This document shows, piece after piece, positions 34,039-42,226 of a stretch of DNA of 64,000 nt. Below the pieces are notes generated by a model, which was not told the DNA's origin, did not search any database, and saw only the letters and a program-made list of their open reading frames with translations. Source of the stretch: Vibrio quintilis. Lineage in GTDB: Bacteria; Pseudomonadota; Gammaproteobacteria; Enterobacterales; Vibrionaceae. The translations under genes and the position numbers were made by a program. Position 1 is the first letter of the stretch; every line of letters begins with the position of its first letter. The stretch covers positions 434,001-498,000 of the forward strand of contig NZ_AP024897.1 of NCBI RefSeq assembly GCF_024529975.1, given 5' to 3'.

Positions 34039-34629
34039 AAAAGTTCCGTTCCAAACAACTTTACCTACTATCTGTAGTTTATTTATTTCAGAGTCGTCTA
34101 ATTCCCACGCCTCATAATCGTGATTATCGCTGATCACATTTATACCATTCCTTAAAAACTGTAGGCGCTTTATCATAAGCTGGTTTTTAAATGTAAATAC
34201 ATAAATACCATCATTACTGAGCTTTTGACGATGAATGACAACGGGTGAGCCTTGTTTTAGGGTTGGTGCCATGCTGTCGCCGTCGGCCATCATCATAAAT
34301 AATTCAACCGGTTTTGTTTTTAATTCAGAGTCGATAAATGATTCACTAAATATCATTGGTGGTGTTTCATTGCTCTGAATCAGCTGACCATGTTCATCAG
34401 CGCGATACATATCAATAGAAATATAGCCGTGTGGCATCATTGGCGCTATGCCGCCGTTTTTTTTGGCTATTTGTTTAGCCATTAAATAAATTTTATCAGG
34501 AATTTTCTGCCTTTCTCGCCAAGTCGAAACCGTTTTAGGTGATATACCTAAAACTTCTGCTAAATCAGTATTTTTTGTTGTATTGGTCAGGCTTTTGATC
34601 TCAGCTAATTGCTCGTCGAATGAATTCAT
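34033..34629 (-). CDS. CI-like phage repressor with S24 peptidase domain
   Basis: About 198 residues from ATG 34629 (AAAGGACTTCAA upstream). An N-terminal CI-type HTH (DLAEVLGISPKTVSTWRERQKIP) is followed by a LexA/UmuD-like S24 domain: the catalytic serine is in GDSMAPTL and the general-base lysine in MIKRLQFL. That predicts RecA-stimulated self-cleavage and SOS induction, although no clear Ala-Gly cleavage pair is visible in the linker. It is divergent from the PrtN-like gene, with a row of direct repeats between them as the probable operator. Confidence 0.88.
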   Translation of the reverse strand: MNSFDEQLAEIKSLTNTTKNTDLAEVLGISPKTVSTWRERQKIPDKIYLMAKQIAKKNGGIAPMMPHGYISIDMYRADEHGQLIQSNETPPMIFSESFIDSELKTKPVELFMMMADGDSMAPTLKQGSPVVIHRQKLSNDGIYVFTFKNQLMIKRLQFLRNGINVISDNHDYEAWELDDSEINKLQIVGKVVWNGTFI

Positions 34630-34734
34630 TTGAAGTCCTTTTTTTTGATTGTGAGGTTGAAATATCTTAAATAAGACCTCATAATTCCTCATGTTGATTA
34701 TTTGAGGTCTTTTGAGTTCCTTTTGTTTTCTTTG

Positions 34735-34774
34735 GAACTTCGTTGAACCTCCTCGAACCTCTTCGAATTTTACT
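34735..34774. promoter_or_regulatory. Operator: four 10-bp direct repeats
   Basis: GAACTTCGTT, GAACCTCCTC, GAACCTCTTC and GAATTTTACT start at 34735, 34745, 34755 and 34765: exactly one helical turn apart. An inverted pair GACCTCA / TGAGGTC (34675-34709) lies on the repressor side. This is the only region between the divergent repressor and activator genes, so it should be the switch. Confidence 0.7.
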
Positions 34775-34788
34775 ATGAGATGGATGGT

Positions 34789-35043
34789 ATGAATACAAGT
34801 TTTGCATTATTAGCCCGGTTTGAGAGTCCTATTGTTGAATTGAAGCATATTTGTGATGAGTTTTTCGGGATAACTCCCGGTACAGCTGAGCAGCAAGCAA
34901 AAGCATGTGATTTGCCTGTGCCTACCTTCAAATTGCGCGAATCTAAACGTTGTCCGACTATGGTTATGATTTCTGACCTAGCTGATTACATTGATAGTCA
35001 ATATAAACAGGCTCGTGAAGAATGGGAGTCAGTCAATGTATAA
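34789..35043 (+). CDS. PrtN-like (pyocin activator) regulatory protein
   Basis: About 84 residues beginning MNTSFALLARFESPIVELKH and containing FGITPGTAEQQAKACDLPVPTF and DLADYIDSQ, which is the pattern of the PrtN family, activators of pyocin genes in Pseudomonas. In small phages it occupies the Cro/activator position. I chose ATG 34789 because the family begins MNT; ATG 34780 is in frame. It overlaps the next gene by 8 bases. Confidence 0.82.
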   Translation: MNTSFALLARFESPIVELKHICDEFFGITPGTAEQQAKACDLPVPTFKLRESKRCPTMVMISDLADYIDSQYKQAREEWESVNV

Positions 35044-35218
35044 CCAACCCCCCATACACAGCATAAACATAGACTTTTCACACTCTGGTGAAGCTAAAGC
35101 ATTGCTGAACGTTTTAGGTTCAGCAACACACCTTTCACCGCTTGAATTTCAAATGCGTGAGCGTGTAGTCAGGTCATTAATTGACTCTGTTCAACTGCTG
35201 GAAAGTCTGGAGGAATAA
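35036..35218 (+). CDS. Small prophage protein
   Basis: 60 residues from ATG 35036, overlapping the PrtN-like gene by 8 bases. The sequence contains FSHSGEAKALLNVLGSATHLSPLEFQMRERVV, a likely helical protein. No family recognised. Its place in the early operon before Rep suggests regulation or replication. Confidence 0.65.
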   Translation: MYNQPPIHSINIDFSHSGEAKALLNVLGSATHLSPLEFQMRERVVRSLIDSVQLLESLEE

Positions 35219-35229
35219 GGGGGCTTTCA

Positions 35230-35409
35230 ATGGATGAAGTGAATTACACCTTACCTAAAGGGCATAACTCCGAATATCTGGTCCCTTATCACAAGCCTTG
35301 CCCGGACATGATCACCGGGCAAAGCCTGACAGAAGAACAACGCAACAGAAACCTGTTCCTGATTCAAAAGCTAAGAGAGAAACACGGATTAAAACATGCT
35401 GAGCGATAA
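35230..35409 (+). CDS. Small 59-aa prophage protein overlapping rep
   Basis: 59 residues, MDEVNYTLPKGHNSEYLVPY at the start, with a CPDMITGQSLTEEQRNRNLF centre and a basic C-terminus. GGGGGCTTTCA precedes the ATG. It overlaps the Rep start by 14 bases in another frame, so translation of the two is probably coupled. Unknown function. Confidence 0.65.
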   Translation: MDEVNYTLPKGHNSEYLVPYHKPCPDMITGQSLTEEQRNRNLFLIQKLREKHGLKHAER

Positions 35410-37087
35410 AGATGTTGTATACATCGCGGGTGCTGCCCAGAATTCAGAGAAAACCAGACAGAACATAGCCGCCGTTGAGGGCGGTTTTTTTAGTGGTTTT
35501 ATTCATCCAAGGGATGATCAGTGGATGCATGATGAACTGGCTAAAGTCCGGCATCATGAACAACTGCATCATTTACGCACTCGCAAATCCTCAGAAACCG
35601 GGCGCGCAGCGCAACGCGAAGCGTTGAAAGACATAGGCTTGTCAAAGGGCGCAAAAGTCCGACAAGAGGGATTAAGAAGCAAATTATCCCGGATTCAGCA
35701 ACGTGTAAGCACTTTAAACCATGCTTTAAAACCGCTGTCAGTCCTTAGCAGCTCTGAGAGTTACTTCAGCCATGAAGGGCTGTATGAAAGCTATGAACAA
35801 AGCAATGATGACGGGAAATCAAGATTTTATCTGATGTCCCGCGAATGGTCAGGACAGTACAAAGGGCAACTGATTTATAAACCCCGTCCCTGTGATGCAC
35901 CGGATGCAAATGATGGTGAGCGTTACACAGAAAAACTGACCTCTCGGGCTGTGCGGAAAATTTTTGAATCCGGGGCTTATGTGGCCGCTGTTCATGGTGG
36001 GTTCACAACATTTCTTACCCTCACCTTTGATGCAGAACAGAGAGCGCGGATCTTCAGTGGTGAAATCACATTAGGAAGCGAAGTTTCCCGGTTCTTGGAT
36101 GGCCTGAAAAAAATGTACCAGCGGGGATTTCATGCTGAAGTCAAAGGCAAACAGGATAACGCCCTTCAGCACAATATTTCTCAATGCAGCGAGAGCCGCT
36201 TTGTTGAAGGCTCCGAAGAAGATTTTCATTACATGTGGGTCGCTGAATGTCCGGCAAATGAAGATGGTGAAGCTAACCCTCATGTACATTTACTGATGCG
36301 TTGGGGTGTTGAGCGCGATGTATTTGATTCATGGGCAAAACGGATTGAGAAAATCTGGGGTCATGGCATGGCAAATCTTCAGCGTATCAAATATCCGAAA
36401 GCGGCAGGTTCTTACATCATCAAGGCGGTTGGTTATGCCGCAAAAGGTAACAATGCCGAACAAGGGCTAATCAGGGGGAACCGTTACAACATAGCCCGGT
36501 GTTCTCGCGCTCCGGCTTGGGAAGTCCTTGCTTCCTTCGATGCTGCAAACATGGCTGGCATCATCAAAGAGTGTGGTTACAAACTCGAACAGTGGCGCGC
36601 ACCTATTGAACGGGATATCAGGCGTAAACAAACAAAAAAGAAAGAAGCCATCAAAGCCGCTGGTATTGCTAAATCAGAAGGAAATTCACGTCAGATTGTC
36701 CGCCTTCAACGGCTGATCCAATCGCTGGAAACAGAATCAAGAGAACTAAAAACACAAATGAAGTCTCGGGGCGTATTCGCCCGGAGTGACAACAATTTTT
36801 CAATCACCTTCGAAGGTGAAAACGCCAAAGACCAGATAAACGATTTTCTTATATGGGCTGCCGGAGCGCGTGACTGGACAATGAATACACCAGACGCAGA
36901 CCTGACTGATATCAAGCGTTCTGCAATAGAACGGTACGAGCCGCAATACCAACGATATTTGGAAAAGCGCGCAGACTGGAAAAGCTTGTTAGAACAAGCC
37001 TACCCGCCAACGCCGGATGATGACGAAATCAACCATGCTTTATCGACCTTTGAAAGGCAATTCCGACAATATCAATCAATCACCTGA
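35396..37087 (+). CDS. Rolling-circle replication initiator (HUH endonuclease)
   Basis: 563 residues. Motif 1 is TFLTLTFD (about residue 204), motif 2 is NPHVHLLMRW with metal-binding His296 and His298, and motif 3 is YIIKAVGYAAKG with Tyr340 and Tyr347, either or both of which could join to the DNA 5' end. This places it with large HUH Rep proteins of phiX174 gpA, P2 A and PM2 P12 type, nicking one strand to start rolling-circle replication of a circular genome. The C-terminal 170 residues are coiled-coil-like and basic. Length is normal for the family. Confidence 0.85.
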   Translation: MLSDKDVVYIAGAAQNSEKTRQNIAAVEGGFFSGFIHPRDDQWMHDELAKVRHHEQLHHLRTRKSSETGRAAQREALKDIGLSKGAKVRQEGLRSKLSRIQQRVSTLNHALKPLSVLSSSESYFSHEGLYESYEQSNDDGKSRFYLMSREWSGQYKGQLIYKPRPCDAPDANDGERYTEKLTSRAVRKIFESGAYVAAVHGGFTTFLTLTFDAEQRARIFSGEITLGSEVSRFLDGLKKMYQRGFHAEVKGKQDNALQHNISQCSESRFVEGSEEDFHYMWVAECPANEDGEANPHVHLLMRWGVERDVFDSWAKRIEKIWGHGMANLQRIKYPKAAGSYIIKAVGYAAKGNNAEQGLIRGNRYNIARCSRAPAWEVLASFDAANMAGIIKECGYKLEQWRAPIERDIRRKQTKKKEAIKAAGIAKSEGNSRQIVRLQRLIQSLETESRELKTQMKSRGVFARSDNNFSITFEGENAKDQINDFLIWAAGARDWTMNTPDADLTDIKRSAIERYEPQYQRYLEKRADWKSLLEQAYPPTPDDDEINHALSTFERQFRQYQSIT

Positions 37088-37097
37088 AAGGAAATAA

Positions 37098-37277
37098 ATG
37101 AGCAATCTTCAAACCGAAACAAACCGTTTACTCAATGAAATGGATACGGAATCCAAAGCTTATAAGCCGCCAATGGGATTTGGTTTCATTAAACCTTGGC
37201 TGATGAAAACCATCTGGTTATTCAAAGCCTTCAATCAACGATTAAACACATTGGAGGGGAAGATAAATCATGACTGA
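37098..37277 (+). CDS. Small 59-aa prophage protein
   Basis: 59 residues, MSNLQTETNRLLNEMDTESK at the start, then an amphipathic aromatic segment (MGFGFIKPWLMKTIWLFKAF). GAAAGGAAATAA precedes the ATG. It overlaps the next gene by 8 bases. It may associate with the membrane; function unknown. Confidence 0.65.
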   Translation: MSNLQTETNRLLNEMDTESKAYKPPMGFGFIKPWLMKTIWLFKAFNQRLNTLEGKINHD

Positions 37278-37659
37278 TTCAACTGATATTTTAGGTTACG
37301 TCGTTTGCCGGACCTGCCAGCAACCCAAAGCGATCAAACAGGGCAAAGGCAAAAGAGCAGCGTTCGTGCATGGCCGGTGTGAGTGTGGCCCGGATACCCG
37401 AACAGGCAAAGCAGCACAGGCAGAAATGAAAACCTTTCAGCCGCTTGAAGTGGTACAGGCACAGATAGAGGCGATGAAGCAGCCAGAGCCGGAACCACAA
37501 CCGGAATCTTTGCCCGTCCAGACGGAAAAGCAAACCGAATCTGAAACCAAACCGGAACCACAATCTAAACCAGTCACAACGGTGAAATGTGTCGGAATCG
37601 GGGCCGTTCTGGGGCTGGTCTGTGGTGGCATCATTAAAACAATCAAGGCGGTGGCGTAA
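37270..37659 (+). CDS. Zinc-ribbon-like prophage protein with C-terminal membrane helix
   Basis: 129 residues. Residues ~10-45 carry CRTCQQPK and GRCECGPD, four cysteines in two pairs as in a small zinc ribbon. A Pro/Glu/Gln-rich linker follows, then a single C-terminal membrane helix (CVGIGAVLGLVCGGIIKTI). GGGGAAGATAAATC precedes the ATG. It could link nucleic acid or a partner to the membrane vesicle of the virion. It overlaps the next gene by one base. Confidence 0.7.
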   Translation: MTDSTDILGYVVCRTCQQPKAIKQGKGKRAAFVHGRCECGPDTRTGKAAQAEMKTFQPLEVVQAQIEAMKQPEPEPQPESLPVQTEKQTESETKPEPQSKPVTTVKCVGIGAVLGLVCGGIIKTIKAVA

Positions 37660-38135
37660 TGGAAAATCAAACAGAATATTCAGAAAACGAAGTACAACCA
37701 GAAGAAATTTTAGAAACCCATTCTGAAGCAGAAGAAAACGCATTGCTTCAGGAGCTTTCCGGGGAAGATTTTAATCCGGATACCGCTGTTCAGAAATCAG
37801 ACCCGAAAAAAGAAGCGGCACTTGCTGCCGGGGAAGCAACCACAAAAGCCGTTCTGGGGGTGACAGAGCAGCTCATCAAACAATTTGCCCATAAGGATTT
37901 TACCTTTGATACCGCGCAGATTGACAACGTTGCCACCGCTGCCGCTCCCCTGTTCGTCAAGTACAACGGTGAGCTTCCGCCATGGCTGGCGGCTTACCGG
38001 GAAGAATTAACTTTCGTTGTTGCTGCCGGTGCGCTCGGTTTCTCTTCATTCACTCAAATCAAAGCCCTGAAAGCGATTGATCAAGCCAAAGATATCACCC
38101 CGGAGGAGCAAGAGCCGGAACCACATGGAGCGTAA
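37659..38135 (+). CDS. Acidic prophage protein with C-terminal hydrophobic segment
   Basis: 158 residues. The first 60 are very acidic and unstructured-looking; the middle is Ala-rich and helical (KKEAALAAGEATTKAVLGVTEQLIKQF), and near the end there is a hydrophobic stretch (LTFVVAAGALGFSSFTQI). Located just before the packaging ATPase, it might be an assembly or membrane-scaffold protein. No family recognised. Confidence 0.65.
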   Translation: MENQTEYSENEVQPEEILETHSEAEENALLQELSGEDFNPDTAVQKSDPKKEAALAAGEATTKAVLGVTEQLIKQFAHKDFTFDTAQIDNVATAAAPLFVKYNGELPPWLAAYREELTFVVAAGALGFSSFTQIKALKAIDQAKDITPEEQEPEPHGA

Positions 38136-38140
38136 CCCCC

Positions 38141-38800
38141 ATGCAGCCAATTAACCCGAATAACGCCCTGAAAAATGGTCATGTCTTTGCGGTTGGGATG
38201 AGCGGCAGCGGTAAGACTTCAGCGGCGAAAAAATTATTTATACAGGCGACAGATCAGGTCGCCATTTTTGACCCGATGGGCGATTACACCGGCCAGCTTG
38301 CCGGGCGAGTCGTCCGGGGCTATGAGAACATCAAAGACTTTGCAACGGCCCTGATAGCCGGGAGAAAGACCCGGCAGGGGTTCAAGATTGCTTATCAGCC
38401 AAAACACGAAACCAAACCAAAAGACTTTGATCAGTTCTGTCAGGTGGTTTGGGCGCTCGGTAACGGCAAGCACAAAAAGCCACTGAAAATCATCTGTGAA
38501 GAAGTAGCAGAGCACAGCGAAAACGCAGGAAAGGCGACCGGCTACCACGGCAAGATCTTACGCCTGGGCCGGAAGTTTAATCTTCATTCAATTAACTTAT
38601 TTCAACGGGGTCAGGAGGTATCAAAAACAATCATTGATAACTGTCAGCGCGCTTGTGTGATGATGCAGAAAACCCGCGCCAGTGCAATTTATCTGGAAAA
38701 AATGACCGGGATATCAGCCCGTGATATCGATCAGTTAAACCCGCTTGAGTATCTCTTACAGGACGGCAAGCAATACAAAAAAGGCGTGATCAAATGGTAA
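38141..38800 (+). CDS. FtsK/HerA-type genome-packaging ATPase
   Basis: 219 residues. Walker A is GMSGSGKT (19-26), Walker B is the hydrophobic strand ending IICEE (about 115-119), and a later RKFNLHSINLFQRGQEVSKTI segment carries the sensor and arginine-finger-like region. Short single-domain ATPases of this type package DNA into membrane-containing tailless capsids (PRD1 P9, PM2 P9). It lies directly before the capsid module, as in those phages. A filamentous Zot protein was considered, but there is no C-terminal membrane part. Confidence 0.82.
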   Translation: MQPINPNNALKNGHVFAVGMSGSGKTSAAKKLFIQATDQVAIFDPMGDYTGQLAGRVVRGYENIKDFATALIAGRKTRQGFKIAYQPKHETKPKDFDQFCQVVWALGNGKHKKPLKIICEEVAEHSENAGKATGYHGKILRLGRKFNLHSINLFQRGQEVSKTIIDNCQRACVMMQKTRASAIYLEKMTGISARDIDQLNPLEYLLQDGKQYKKGVIKW

Positions 38801-38882
38801 AATGAGATCTAAGTCACATTTATTGTAAACCCGATTCTAAATCCGGTTAGGAATCGATTGTAAATCTGATGTTTAAGTAAAG

Positions 38883-38911
38883 GCCGCCTGATGTTGGGCG
38901 GCTTTTTAATT
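38883..38911 (+). terminator. Terminator before the capsid module
   Basis: GCCGCC and GGCGGC around TGATGTTG, followed by TTTTT, between the ATPase gene and the tiny membrane protein. It separates an early from a late transcript. Confidence 0.75.
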
Positions 38912-38921
38912 TGAGGAACAC

Positions 38922-39035
38922 ATGAAACTAACTGGAAAGAATATTGCTGTTGTCAGCCTGATTGCTGCCGGTGTTGCCGCCGTCGTTGTCTGGGCATCAA
39001 ACAATGTTGATGCTGTTGAAGATGCGATCGGTTAA
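38922..39035 (+). CDS. Tiny single-helix membrane protein
   Basis: 37 residues, MKLTGKNIAVVSLIAAGVAA followed by VVVWASNNVDAVEDAIG. One membrane helix. AGGAACAC precedes the ATG. Small membrane proteins clustered with the capsid gene are typical of internal-membrane tailless phages. Confidence 0.7.
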   Translation: MKLTGKNIAVVSLIAAGVAAVVVWASNNVDAVEDAIG

Positions 39036-39048
39036 GGGAGTTGAATCA

Positions 39049-39852
39049 ATGAATTCAGTCATGAAATTAAACTCATTTACGGGCGTTGGCTGGGGTGAAA
39101 AAGCTTCTTTGACCATTCCAACCGGCCCGGTCTATGAAGAGATTTTTCTGGAAACCAACCTGAAGCCGGAACAAATCCAGCGCGTCACGATCACACTGAA
39201 CGGTGATGAAATTATCGTGCTTGACGGAAAACTGATGAAGGCACTCGAATCTTACAAAGGTATGCCCGCCTCAGATTTCTATCATATCCCGCTGGCCGAT
39301 ATTTCAGCCAAAACAAAGAACGGCATGAAATACACCTCTTTGGTGACTGAAGCCGGCGACAATATCATTTTAGATATTGATATCGCAGAAAAAACCGATG
39401 AAGACCCGGCCACGGTCTATCTGAAAGGTCATGCGACCGTTTCACCGGCGCAGGGCGTGCGTGTGGTTATCCCGCAAATCAAACGTCAGACGATGCAGGC
39501 CACAGCCACAGAAAACGAATTTCTTGATTTGGTTTCCGGGCCGCTGCTGCTGGTTCGCCGGATGCACTTCTTATCTGAAGAGGTGAACGGCCTCGAAATC
39601 TACCGGGATTATGTGAAAGTCTATGACACCACGCGGTCGGTCGATACGATGCGCGCCAAACGGAATAAACGTTTCTGGCAAGCAGGCATGTATCACTTTG
39701 ATCCCATCATGCGCGGCTACTTTATTGATGAACTGTTTAAAACGGCCCATCTGAACGAACTGAAATTCACGGTCAAAACTAACAAGCCGGTTGGCTCGAT
39801 TCCGATTGTGGTTGAGTCCGTCAAAATCGTTCGTCCTGACCTGCTCCGCTAA
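39049..39852 (+). CDS. Major capsid protein, double-jelly-roll (PM2 P2-like) candidate
   Basis: 267 residues, almost entirely beta-strand by pattern, with no membrane helix or coiled coil. The N-terminus (VMKLNSFTGVGWGEKASLTI, then PVYEEIFLETNLKPEQIQRV and TITLNGDEIIVLDGKLM) parallels, from memory, the start of PM2 P2 (short leader, LNS, then a strand carrying PxGxxYExI and a following TPSQIKNV segment). The length equals P2 (269). GGGAGTTGAATCA precedes ATG 39049. The location after the ATPase and a tiny membrane protein supports the call. Structure prediction would settle it. Confidence 0.72.
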   Translation: MNSVMKLNSFTGVGWGEKASLTIPTGPVYEEIFLETNLKPEQIQRVTITLNGDEIIVLDGKLMKALESYKGMPASDFYHIPLADISAKTKNGMKYTSLVTEAGDNIILDIDIAEKTDEDPATVYLKGHATVSPAQGVRVVIPQIKRQTMQATATENEFLDLVSGPLLLVRRMHFLSEEVNGLEIYRDYVKVYDTTRSVDTMRAKRNKRFWQAGMYHFDPIMRGYFIDELFKTAHLNELKFTVKTNKPVGSIPIVVESVKIVRPDLLR

Positions 39853-39861
39853 GGGGGACTG

Positions 39862-40134
39862 ATGTCATTTTTAGATGATCTGGGTAACTTTGGCTCGGGT
39901 TTGCTTGATAGCGTTGGAGAGGGATTCGACAACCTTGTCGATGCAGCTACCCAACCCACACAGAGTGTGAATTCGAAGACAGCCCCGCAAACCATGCAGC
40001 AGGCGGATGATAACGGGAACGCAGTCACCGCCAGTCAGATTCAGCCCAAAACCGATAAAACGCTGTTATATGTCGGCGGTGGGGTTGGCGTGTTGGTTGT
40101 GCTGGGCCTGTTCGCTCTGGCGCTGAAAAAGTAA
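39862..40134 (+). CDS. Virion membrane-associated small protein
   Basis: 90 residues: an amphipathic N-terminus (LDDLGNFGSGLLDSVGEGFDNLV), a polar Gln/Ala/Asp-rich middle and one C-terminal helix (YVGGGVGVLVVLGLFALALKK). A tail-anchored membrane protein made right after the capsid protein. GGGGGACTG precedes the ATG. Confidence 0.7.
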   Translation: MSFLDDLGNFGSGLLDSVGEGFDNLVDAATQPTQSVNSKTAPQTMQQADDNGNAVTASQIQPKTDKTLLYVGGGVGVLVVLGLFALALKK

Positions 40135-40143
40135 GGGGGAAAC

Positions 40144-40296
40144 ATGCCATTGATTTACTTAGCCCCGCTTGCTGCCGGGGCGCTCGGATTCGGGGCGGGC
40201 TTCTGGTCCGGCTCCGGTGTGACTAAATTGCTTAAGTTCGGTGCTATCGGGGGCGGCTGTTATCTCGCTTACCGTGCCGTGAAGGGGGCGCAATGA
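40144..40296 (+). CDS. 50-aa glycine-rich membrane protein
   Basis: 50 residues: LIYLAPLAAGALGFGAGFWS is one helix and LLKFGAIGGGCYLAYRAV a second, both small-residue rich. AAGGGGGAAAC precedes the ATG. The stop overlaps the next start by four bases (ATGA). Confidence 0.68.
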   Translation: MPLIYLAPLAAGALGFGAGFWSGSGVTKLLKFGAIGGGCYLAYRAVKGAQ

Positions 40297-40502
40297 TTCC
40301 TAGTATTGGCGGCGGGCTGACAAATAGTGGCTCTATGCCTATCAGTGCCGCCGGTGGAGCAGCCGGACCAAGTACGGCAAAAGGTCAAAATGATATTGGC
40401 GGGATTAAGAACGGCTCTATCAATTTTGGTGGTGGTTCTTCATCGTGGTTACCGTGGCTGGCGGTGGCAGCCGTTGCGATTGTATGGGTGGTCAAAAAAT
40501 GA
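40293..40502 (+). CDS. 69-aa glycine/serine-rich membrane protein
   Basis: 69 residues: a Gly/Ser/Ala-rich flexible N-terminal 50 residues and one C-terminal helix (WLPWLAVAAVAIVWVVKK). Overlaps both neighbours by four bases. Tail-anchored virion membrane protein is the most likely role. Confidence 0.68.
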   Translation: MIPSIGGGLTNSGSMPISAAGGAAGPSTAKGQNDIGGIKNGSINFGGGSSSWLPWLAVAAVAIVWVVKK

Positions 40503-40909
40503 AATTCACACTCATCAGGCACGACAGGGCCGATATTCAGGCGCAGTTTTCTTTTTTACGACCCGCTTTTAACGGTGTTCCGGCGGCAAAATACGAATAT
40601 CAGTTTTGCCGGGATGCAGTGATCAGCAAACAGGCCAGCTTTTATCAATTGAAAGGCCGTGGCGTTGCCGTCCGGTTCGTCGGCTTGGTAACTGACAGCA
40701 ATGATTACCTGATTCTGGCCCTGACCGGGCGCGGATTAAAACAGGCTGTCCCGCATATTATCCGGGCGGTTCAGTCACAAGGGTATTCAAGTCTCAGATA
40801 TCACACGGTCAGACCGGGGATGACCCGCATGTTACGGGCACTTGGTTTTCAACGTATCAGGCAAGAGCAGCCGGAAACAGTGATGTCTCTTGATTTGGGG
40901 GTGAAATAA
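40499..40909 (+). CDS. Prophage protein with possible GNAT-like fold
   Basis: 136 residues from ATG 40499. The C-terminal half (ALTGRGLKQAVPHIIRAVQS, then GYSSLRYHTVRPGMTRMLRALGF) has the helix-strand-helix order of the end of a GNAT acetyltransferase, where the last segment resembles a typical LYxxxGF motif. The N-terminal half gives no signature. Whether it binds acetyl-CoA is uncertain. It sits within the structural block. Confidence 0.6.
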   Translation: MKFTLIRHDRADIQAQFSFLRPAFNGVPAAKYEYQFCRDAVISKQASFYQLKGRGVAVRFVGLVTDSNDYLILALTGRGLKQAVPHIIRAVQSQGYSSLRYHTVRPGMTRMLRALGFQRIRQEQPETVMSLDLGVK

Positions 40910-41616
40910 TGGGCGGCGGCGGACATTCAACAAGTACAAATACAACAACAAACACAAATACCAGCGGAACCAGCGCGATCAGTGGCGATAATCTGGGGGT
41001 TGTGGTCAGCGGTGCCAATAACAGCACCATTAACGCCACTATGACCGATCAGGGCGCAATCAAAGCGGCGGCTGATATTGCATCAAAAGCAATTGAAGGT
41101 AATGCATCAGCGGTCTCTGATGCCCTGAATTCAAATAACAAGACCACGAAAGAAGCGTTTGATTTCGGTAACAGCTCGCTTGAATTCGGTAAAGACGCAC
41201 TGAAGACAAGTCAAAAGGCCATGAAAGAATCGCTGGGGTTTGGTCGCGATGCACTGGCAGCCACACAAGCCACAACAAAAGCGGCGCTTCAGTCGAATGA
41301 AAGCACGCTTAAACGGGCTTTATCTACAGCTCAGGAATCATTTTCCAGTGCGCTGGACTTCGGCACGGCTTCAGCCAAACGGCAGACCGAAACCGCAAAA
41401 GAAGCGATGCAGTCACTGCGTAAAAATAATGAAGACACAATTAGCGCCGTTCGTTCGATGGCGAGCCAGTCAAATCAGACCGCAAAATCGGCGTTAACAC
41501 TGGCGGACAGTGCTTCACAGCGCAGTCAAACAGGCAGCTCATCAGACATGATGAAAGTGACCGTTGCGGTTGCTGTCGTGCTTGGGGTGGCAATGATTGC
41601 CGTGATGAGGAAGTAA
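40909..41616 (+). CDS. Long helical fibre-like protein with C-terminal membrane anchor
   Basis: 235 residues. MGGGGHSTSTNTTTNTNTSG opens it, followed by a short beta-like segment, then about 140 residues of repeated amphipathic helix with heptad-like Ala/Ser/Thr repeats (for example FGKDALKTSQKAMKESLGFG, FGRDALAATQATTKAALQ) and a terminal membrane helix (VTVAVAVVLGVAMIAVMRK). It could form a membrane-anchored stalk or DNA-delivery tube. The glycine-rich start is unusual. Confidence 0.65.
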   Translation: MGGGGHSTSTNTTTNTNTSGTSAISGDNLGVVVSGANNSTINATMTDQGAIKAAADIASKAIEGNASAVSDALNSNNKTTKEAFDFGNSSLEFGKDALKTSQKAMKESLGFGRDALAATQATTKAALQSNESTLKRALSTAQESFSSALDFGTASAKRQTETAKEAMQSLRKNNEDTISAVRSMASQSNQTAKSALTLADSASQRSQTGSSSDMMKVTVAVAVVLGVAMIAVMRK

Positions 41617-41617
41617 C

Positions 41618-42226
41618 ATGATTATCGAAGCGAATGCAAAAAAACAGATTTCCGTCGGTGGCCGTGGCCGTTATCTGATTGTCAGGGCCTCTTCCGCCCC
41701 GGTTTATGTCTCTACCGATACATTGCGCCCTCAGCGTCTTCAGACCGGAGACCGGATCAATGTAGAACAGTTTAATGAATTGTTTGTTGAACATCATCAG
41801 GCCGGTGAGGTGACATTCGATTATCAGATCTCTGATTTAGAGCATAAACCCGCCGCCACTGACGATATTGTGATTAGAAAAATCATTGAGCCAATTCAGT
41901 TTGAAGCTCACGTCAAAGTGGATGACGGGCTGAAGGTGAAAACCATCTTACCGGCTCAGATGAGCACGTTTGATGACATCACCATTCAACCGGGGGAAAG
42001 CGTCCGGCTCACCAGTGGCGGATTTCGTCAGGTCACGATTCAGGTGATCAGTGATGCAATGACAAAAGTAAGAATTGGTGACAAGAGCACGGCTGCAAAC
42101 CGGGGATTGCTGGCAATGGGGAGTCAGTCCGCGATTGGTAGCTTGAGCATTGATTTCAGTGGTGAGGTGTATGGATATAACGCCAGTGAGACCACCGCAA
42201 AACTAACCGTTATGGGGGTCAAATGA
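41618..42226 (+). CDS. Beta-rich structural protein, vertex (penton) candidate
   Basis: 202 residues, beta-strand patterned, with two similar halves: QISVGGRGRYLIVRASSAPVYV in the first and ESVRLTSGGFRQVTIQVISD in the second each look like one small sandwich. No membrane helix. In tailless phages the vertex protein is a jelly roll coded near the fibre gene. The next gene overlaps by 4 bases and is fibre-like. Confidence 0.55.
   Translation: MIIEANAKKQISVGGRGRYLIVRASSAPVYVSTDTLRPQRLQTGDRINVEQFNELFVEHHQAGEVTFDYQISDLEHKPAATDDIVIRKIIEPIQFEAHVKVDDGLKVKTILPAQMSTFDDITIQPGESVRLTSGGFRQVTIQVISDAMTKVRIGDKSTAANRGLLAMGSQSAIGSLSIDFSGEVYGYNASETTAKLTVMGVK

Noticed and set aside
38141-38800. Zonula occludens toxin (Zot) of a filamentous phage
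   Set aside because: The ATPase is short with no C-terminal membrane helix, and the prophage lacks the pIII/pVIII/pVI genes; the neighbouring capsid candidate is jelly-roll-like.
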